This document shows, one piece after another, positions 49,201-58,200 of a stretch of DNA of 60,000 bases. Origin of the DNA: Apostichopus japonicus (lineage: Eukaryota; Echinodermata; Holothuroidea; Aspidochirotida; Stichopodidae); contig NC_092567.1 of assembly GCF_037975245.1 (NCBI RefSeq), positions 25,962,376-26,022,375 of the forward strand, written 5' to 3'. The translations under genes and the position numbers were made by a program. The notes below the pieces were generated by a model. It was not told the DNA's origin. It did not search any database and was given only the letters and a program-made list of their open reading frames with translations. Each line of letters opens with the position of its first letter. Within the stretch, counting starts at the first letter, position 1.

Positions 49201-52200
49201 CATTTTAGGAATTGATTCTGAGGGGTGGGGGAGCTGGTGGGGTGTGTGGTGTGGGAAGGTCTAGTCGGTAGTGGGGGTCTAGTGGGAAGCGGCTCAGTCC
49301 TTAGGAAAGATCTCCGGTCACTGGCTAAAATGTTTGCAGACTGCTGATGTAAATAATGGAATTCAAACAATAGACATTGTTCTTATCCTTTTGTTTAAAA
49401 CTGACCTTGGTTTTGCCTATTGTCTTGGTTGTTGTACTGGTTTTGATATGGCTGATCTCGGCTCTGAAATTGCCGGTAGGCCATTGCTCTCGGGTTAGGT
49501 TCATCATCAAAGAAACTTGGTCCAGTGCTGTATGAAGTAGCTAAAAATTTGAACGAGAAATGAAAAAATTATGTATGCAATTCTACTTAATGACTTTAAG
49601 ATAATTACTGGGTTAAATAATTCTTGACCTCCTTTGTATGGTTAGTAAAGATATTAGTGTTATGCGGTTATCATGAGCCCAGAGATCTTCTGTCTTTGTA
49701 CAAACATCAGGAAGTCCCACCTGCCAAAACCGTTACAGTCGGCGGCTGATAGACAGTCCAGTTATTCGCTAATCACAACGACCTTGTTCAAATCTCCTGT
49801 TTGCAAAACGTCTGCATTGGATACATGTCACCAAAGCATTGCAAATTTGCTTACCATAACCACCTTGTCCAAAAATCTTGTATGAAAATTGTGTGCACTA
49901 GAGGTGTTACAGCTTGCAAAAGTTCCAATTTAATTCTTGAAATGAGGAGATTTAAGTTGAAATGATTGCACAAGAGCTGGTTACACTAAAGCTAGAGATA
50001 TGATCAATCTGTAATGAGTACAAAATGACAAATAAGAGGGAGGTTTGTTGGCTAAACCAATTTTGCTGAATACAAATGCTAGAAATGTTCTGCACTTCGT
50101 ATCATGACAGCATACTTGCGAGGCGTTGATAAGAATTTAAAATTTTGTAATATTCTGTTGAATGCGTCTAGCAACAGCAGAGTGAATGATGTCACCATGA
50201 CAATAAAACTTGTCTTTCTTATCTTTAATTCATTTTATCTACAAAAATTTCATATTTTTTTTGTCGGAGATGGGGTCTGATATGACTTTCTACTCTTCCT
50301 CAGTGCTAATATTATAACTTACATGGATTTTCTTGATAGAATTCATTCAGTCCTGTCATGGTCCACATGGACGGGTTCTGAACACCTCCTCTGTCGTTCA
50401 CCTGACCAAAGAAGTCAGCCTGCGGGTTGCGATTCGGCTTCTTTGTGTACGTCATTTCCTAAGAAATCAAGTTTCCAAATAAAATCAAATTTCCAAGCAG
50501 ATATATGATCAATTTGTCTCAACTGCATAATGACGGCAATTACTACGTACAGGAAACATGAATATCACCAAGAGTTGAGATGGCTAATAACATGAAAGCT
50601 GCTGGTGGTACCAGCCTTCTTTTTGACTCATCAAGCCTTTACAAAAAGTTTGGTAGGCCTTTTATGTTCCAATGATCTTACTGTGGTAACTGTACTAACA
50701 TTTTGCAGGAATTGTTGATTTCTACAGGCCTGTTTAGCAAAGGAGCAAACCTAACCTACAGTACTGCAATAACAGTGCAACAGAAGGGATTTCATCCAGG
50801 TTGCTCCTAAAGGCCTTTGACCAGAACAACAACAGTTACATCATAACTCAGAGCTATAGGGCAACTCTGATGATTCGTTCAATGTCATACATATACATAT
50901 CTACTTCGGAACTTTGTTTTCCGAAATTCATCAGCAAACACATATTGAGACTTTAACTGCCAAGATTTATGGAACATGTGAATTAATATATGTCACAAGA
51001 TCTTTGATGAGGATTTGTTTAACTCGTGCCTTAACTGTGGAGATTTATGGAACATGTGAATTAATATATGTCACAAAATCTTTGATGAGGCTCTGTTTTA
51101 AGTCGTACCATAACTGTGGAGATTTATGGAACATGTGAATTAATATATGTCACAGATCTGTAATGAGGCTTTGTTTAACTCGTACCTTAACTGTGGAGAT
51201 TAATGGAACATGTGAATTAATATATGTCACAAGATCTTTGATGAGGATTTAACTCGTACCTTCGCTGCGTCTTGATGGACTTGGCTGATGGTTTGAGGTC
51301 CTTTCTCTACGGTCACTCTTCTAGCCTGGACCCATTTGTTCCTTCGAAGCTCACAACAGTCCTGCAGCATAAATCGGATACGAGACGACAACATCATATT
51401 GTCAGAGTATCTAAACATCCTCTCAAAGTATTGATCCATCCAGGTCTACAAAAGAAAAAACAGTAAAAAATAGAATGATTTTAACAAACGATGATGTAAT
51501 CATTATACAATGCACAAATGTTTTAAAGCAGCATTTTGCGTCCTTTTTTATGATTTTTCTCAACCTCACTGATTCCACTTTGCCATAACGACATACATAA
51601 CTAGCTAATCTATTTATATTTTACTTCAAATGGTGGCATAAAAGTCGAAAAAATTGCAACTTTCAACTTTGTTGTTCTCCAAGATATTTTCCGTTGGGAA
51701 CCCAATAAACCTCGCCCATAATATGAATATTTAAACACTACGAACGTCATTGACAGATACGTAATATAACACCACGCTTGATTTGTGTACAGTCTATATG
51801 GCAGTTGTACCAGGGAGTTGCATAACAACTCCCTGGTACAACCAACGCGAAGTCTTGAATCTATTTTTAGCAACGGCTCATAACTAAACCTGCATCTCTG
51901 ATTGGTTGAATTCAAACTAGTGGGTTTGGCGGAATTGTATGCGATTAATTTTAACTGTGAAATTTGTCGAGGACACTCTTCTCATTTATCGACATAAATC
52001 GTTAATTACTTGCTAATTAACGCTCTTGGCAGGGTGAAACTTGGATGGTATCTTAGATTGCTGTTTTATGATTGATACATGTAAAAAAATCGATGCACAT
52101 GTTAAAAAAGTGGAAAAAAGCGACCCAACGCAAAATGCTGCTTTAACCTTAACGTTTCAACTCAAAAGTAGAACAAGATTTGAACCTATGGAGATGAAAT

Positions 52201-55200
52201 CTTTCAATATGATTTTTGGAGTTATGTCATTGTCAATCAACAAAAACTGCAGCGGAATTGAGGCTTAAAGTCTGATGTCAAAGATGAGATTGTAGTTGAC
52301 AGAGGAGGGGAGAATGCTAATGATGTTATCAATGAGCTAATCTAATAAATCTAATAAAGGTAGGCTGCTGTAAGAGAGCTATCAATGACCCACATATGTA
52401 AAAGAGAGTATATATACCAAACATCATACGATTAAATAAAATCAAACAATGAAATAAATAAATAAAATGGTGGAGAATTAATGCCTCTTACCATTGACCT
52501 CCAATGTGGGTTCCTAAAGCTGACTCAAAGACTATTTACAGAAATTTAACTGGAATTTACTTTCAAGCCTCTGTGTTGAAGGTCAAAGGGCCAACTTAAG
52601 CAAATGCTTTGAAGATAGAGTTAAACCTTTGCAATGAACCTTATAGTCATAACCATGTCACCATTTCCCCTCCCTTCCACCCCTGCCCCACTTCCATTAC
52701 CACAAAGGTCTCTTGCAACATTCCTCTGCAGTTTATACCTATCTACAAAGTTGATAGGGAAACATTCAATGCAAAAAAATGAGTAATATAAAGCCCATTT
52801 ACAAGACTACTACTACATAAACTTACCCTTGCTTTATCATGGTCTAGCTGGACACCAACACTGTTCATTATTTTACAGAGACATTCCAAGTCTTCGCCCT
52901 TCTCTGTGATTTTATCCGAACTCTTCTTTTCCAAGAGCTGTAGGGACAACGTGCAAGAATTGGTTATTCTTCCACAAGGCAAGGAGACAAACACACCGGA
53001 AACATGCAAATAATATATATTTCCTATAAACGAATTTCATGCTTAGCAATAGACAAGAGACAATGGTTTGTTTTACTCAATGATTGTATACAGCACATGT
53101 GAAAATGAGAAAGATTAAGCTTAGAATAAATTAAGAGTAGGGAAACAAAATTCTTGAAAATGTCTATATTAACACATACAGAACAGCCTTGTCTGTTTCT
53201 CTGATGTAAAATATACAGTATTCTTCCTCAAGTAAAAATAAACTTAGACAAAATCACTCTAGCTTTGTGACTTGTTGCTTAGGAAACACCAGTATCAGTC
53301 ACTGAATAATAGCATATTGATACAACTAAGGAAGTTTCAACACAGTTGTGATAAGATTTGAAATGTAAAGCATGGGGTGCACCAGCATTTCAACAGAGGG
53401 TGTTGTCATATTGGCCATGTGTGAATCAATGTGAATACAACTGCTCAAATTTTTGCACATGTACGTGAATACAACTTGATTGCGTTCACATGTACGTGAA
53501 TACAATCACTTGAATGTGTTCTCATGTATGTGAACACAATCACTTGAATGTGTTAACACAATCACTTTAATTGTGTTCACATGAACGTGAACACAATCAC
53601 TTGAAAGTGTTTACATGTTTGTGAACACAATCAATTTAATGTGTTCACATGTACGTGAAAACAATCGCTTGAATGTGTTCACATGTACGTTGTGTAGTTA
53701 CACAGAATGAAATCATGTTAGAGAACACAAGTTAAAATCTTTACAACAGTTAGTTGGACTACAAACTTTGGCCTCAGGGTATTACAAGAACTCTTCTTCA
53801 ATAACTAAATACAAACTGGTCTATACTTGTAGTGATCAACTCATGCTACTGCCATGGTGATTCCATGTCAACAGTACTGAAACATCTAGGAACAGCTTGC
53901 TAAATTTTGGCGGAACTAGATGGTATCAATATGACAGCCCCCTCATTAGATCTTGTTCCCGGTTGGGGAGCCCAGTGTAAATACTAACCTGTTTGATGCA
54001 TTTATGAACGATGGAGACATGCAACATCTCCAATTTGAAGAGTTCACCTGCAAAGTAACATTCAAAAAGTAAACATTTGTCAGGTAGTCCAAGGTGGGCT
54101 TTGGATATTTCATATTAAAATAATCATAATGATAATAAAGTATGATTCTAAGTAAGCAGTTCCAATGCATGTCAGCATGATTAGCTCTTCTTGATATATA
54201 TTCATTCAAACTATTCATGCCTTTATCATCCTTTTATCACCATTTGGAACAAATTTAAGGGTATATTTGAAGGAAAATGCATGTCAATGAACAGATGAGG
54301 CATTCCGATTGCATATATCCGTAACAAACAAGAACATTTCCTATAGATACCTCTGAGGGAAGTTGGAGATAACTGGCTCGCTCTGATGATGGAAAAACGA
54401 CTGTCGTTTACAGATCTTGAACTTACCGATGAAGGTGATATTTCCAAGCATCTTGTGTTTGGCCAGATGCCTAGCATCCTCTTCCTCATCTGAGAGGGGG
54501 CCATTTTTAGTATCAAAAGCTGGAAGAACAAAAAAATATATATATTTACCATTAGAGGACCTTTAATTATCTTTGTAAATATACATTACTTCAATGTCAA
54601 CCCCATTCCCTCTAACCCCCCCCCCCCCAACCCCTCCAAAACCCATCAAAGTAAGAGGTATGTTCATAATGGAGTCATCAAACAGGCAGACTATGGAAAA
54701 TAAAACCAACTTCAGTAACATTTAATTATTACAATATCACTCAACCCCCCCCCCCCCTCCCTCCACTCCTCAAACTAATACACACATCAAATTTACAAAG
54801 AAATAAGAAAGTATGACCAATTTTTAATATTGCATTTAAGGTAGCCATCAAACAGATTATGGGAAGTATGAACAGTCAAACTTATTATGGTACACAGTGC
54901 TTAAACTCTGAGACTTTTGGTCAGTGAAAAATCATCAAATTAGACATTTTTATAACAAAAAAACGAATGCAAGCATACCTGCAAATGCCCTTGATCTGTT
55001 CTCAAACTCGTCTTGGCACTTGCTGATCAGGAGTCTGCGAAATGTCTGTATCAATAAAGCCAGAGAATTCATACAAGTTTAATAAAACATTAGTAGAGAC
55101 TGTATTCTTAACTGTAGAAAGAATCTCAAAATGAATCTGAGACGTTATCAAATAACATATCAAGGTATGCTACTAAAACGACAGTAGATACTGCATTCTT

Positions 55201-58200
55201 CATTGTAGAAAGAATCTCAAAATGAATCTGATACGTTATCAAATAACATATCAAGGTATGCTACGTGGTTTAACAATAAAACATCAGTAGATACTGTATT
55301 CTTGTTTGTAGAAAGAATCTCAAAATGAATCTGATACGTTATCAAATAACATATCAAGGTATGCTACGTGGTTTAACAATAAAACATCAGTAGATACTGT
55401 ATTCTTGTTTGTAGAAAGAATCTCAAAATGAATCTGATACGTTATCAAATAACATATCAAGGTATGCTACGTGGTTTAACAATAAAACATTAGTAGATAC
55501 TGTATTCTTGTTTGTAGAAAGAATCTCAAAATGAATCTGATACGTTATCAAATAACATATCAAGGTTTGCTACATGGTTTAACAATAAAACATTAGTAGA
55601 TACTGTATTCTTGTTTGTAGAAAGAATCTCAAAATGAATCTGATACATTATCAAATAATATATCAAGGTTTGCTACATGGTTTAACAATAAAACGACAGT
55701 AGATACTGTATTCTTAACTGTAGAAAGAATCTCAAAATGAATCTGATACGTTATCAAATAACATATCAAGGTATGCTACGTGGTTTAACAATAGAACATT
55801 AGTAGATACTGCATTCTTGATTGTAGAAAGAATCTCAAAATGAATCTGATACGTTATCAAATAACATATCAAGGTATGCTACGTGGTTTAACAATAGAAC
55901 ATTAGTAGATACTGCATTCTTGTTTGTAGAAAGAATCTCAAAATGAATCTGATACATTATCAAATAACATATCAAGGTTTGCTACATGGTTTAACAATAA
56001 AACGACAGTAGATACTGTATTCTTGATTGTAGAAAGAATCTCAAAATGAATCTGATACGTTATCAAATAACATATCAAGGTATGCTACGTGGTTTAACAA
56101 TAGAACATTAGTAGATACTGCATTCTTGTTTGTAGAAAGAATCTCAAAATGAATCTGATACGTTATCAAATAACATATCAAGGTATGCTACGTGGTTTAA
56201 CAATAAAACATCAGTAGATACTGCATTCTTGTTTGTAGAAAGAATCTCAAACTGAATCTGATACATTATCAAATAACATATCAAGGTATGCTACGTGGTT
56301 TAACAATAAAACATCAGTAGATACTGCATTCTTGTTTGTAGAAAGAATCTCAAAATGAATCTGATACGTTATCAAATAACATATCAAGGTATGCTACGTG
56401 GTTTAACAATAGAACATTAGTAGATACTGCATTCTTGTTTGTAGAAAGAATCTCGAAATGAATCTGATACGTTATCAAATAACATATCAAGGTATGCTAC
56501 GTGGTTTAACAATAGAACATTAGTAGATACTGCATTCTTGTTTGTAGAAAGAATCTCGAAATGAATCTGATACGTTATCAAATAACATATCAAGGTATGC
56601 TACGTGGTTTAACAATAAAACATCAGTAGATACTGCATTCTTGTTTGTAGAAAGAATCTCAAACTGAATCTGATACCTTATCAAATAACAAATCAAGGTA
56701 TGCTAGTTAGTGCCTCAAAGCAAGGGCTCAGTGTTCAAAGTTCGAAATATGAATCAAGATGGGCAAGTTTTAGGGCAAATTAGAAATTGTCTTGGATTTG
56801 TCAAAGAAGGCTGGACACCACAGCAATTTTGGAGCTATCGAAAGGATAACAAGCAATAATTCCAAAGAGAGAGAAAATATGTAGGCCTACCGAACCTTGA
56901 AAGAACAGAAAACTAGAAAGATTCATGAGATTTTTAGTCTCAAACTTTTAGTGTCCAGTAGTCGCTTCATTGATGTTTTCTGGAGCTTGGGACAAATTTG
57001 GACCCTGATTTGGTATGAATATTAAGTATCCTGATCAAGATAATTGTGAGGGCAAGACACTCTGAAATTTGACTTAAGGAGTACAGCAGTTTGTAAGTGG
57101 TTTGTGAATTTGAGGCCAGTTGAGAGCACAAATGTTGTGCAAGTTGCCTGTCAGTGAGAACTGATGAAAAAGTAGCTAAAGATGTATGTAGTGGGGGGAG
57201 ATGTGGGGGGGGGGGATGATTGAAGAGGTGACAAAAGGAAGTACTTACACAGTTCTTAGAACCCTCAGGTTCAAAGTTGGGTGCGTCTTTATCTAATCGC
57301 CTACATAACTGTGCATACATAGAACTGTACTTAGGTTCTTCTAAAGCTTTTTCAAATACCTGACAGAGAAGACAATAAAACAATGATTAAGGATATCAAT
57401 ATTAACATGACTCATGAGCAATGCTGTAAAATTTTTACTAAAATACTAGAATATTTGCAATTTCCATTCAACAGGAAGGGTACAATTATATGAGGGTTAA
57501 CAATAACTGATACGCGACCAACGGCTAATTTAACTAAGAGAGGCCAGAGCTTGATGGTACGACCTTCATTATTGACCCTATGACCTCTCCGTTGGATCAA
57601 GAGAATACGCTATGATCATCCAATTGGAGCTACAGCTTAAAATATAAGCCATTCCCCAATAAAAACCATCTATATTGAGTCTAGAGTTTGAAACCACTAC
57701 CTCTCCACTGGAACCCCAGAACAATGACATGATTGTCCATTTGGAGACACAGCTAACTTAAATAAGGATTAGCCCAAGTACCTCCCGACTGCAGCTACTG
57801 TGTGTAGACATGACCTTCAATATAGAGCCGCAGCTCAAATTAAAGATATTCCACATTGAGTCAAGAACTTGACCCCACAACCTCCCTAATAGAGCTACTG
57901 TTTGTAGACAGGACCTGAAATAATACTTACAACCAGCATGATTCCTTTGATAACTTTCTTGTAGAATGCCTATAATACTTACAAGCAGAATAATTCCTTT
58001 GAGAATGTTCTTGTTGGCTATTCCTACATTGAGAAGTTCCAGACACAGTTTATCAAATTTATCAGGAGTAAGTTTATTCAGTACACTGTGAAGTAGAAAA
58101 AAAAGCAGCTAAAATGAATAGAGACTTTATATGAGATTACAGGGAAAGAAAAAAATTAAATGGAAAGTCAAGAAGAGAAATGTTTGCAAATTGTCTGCAC

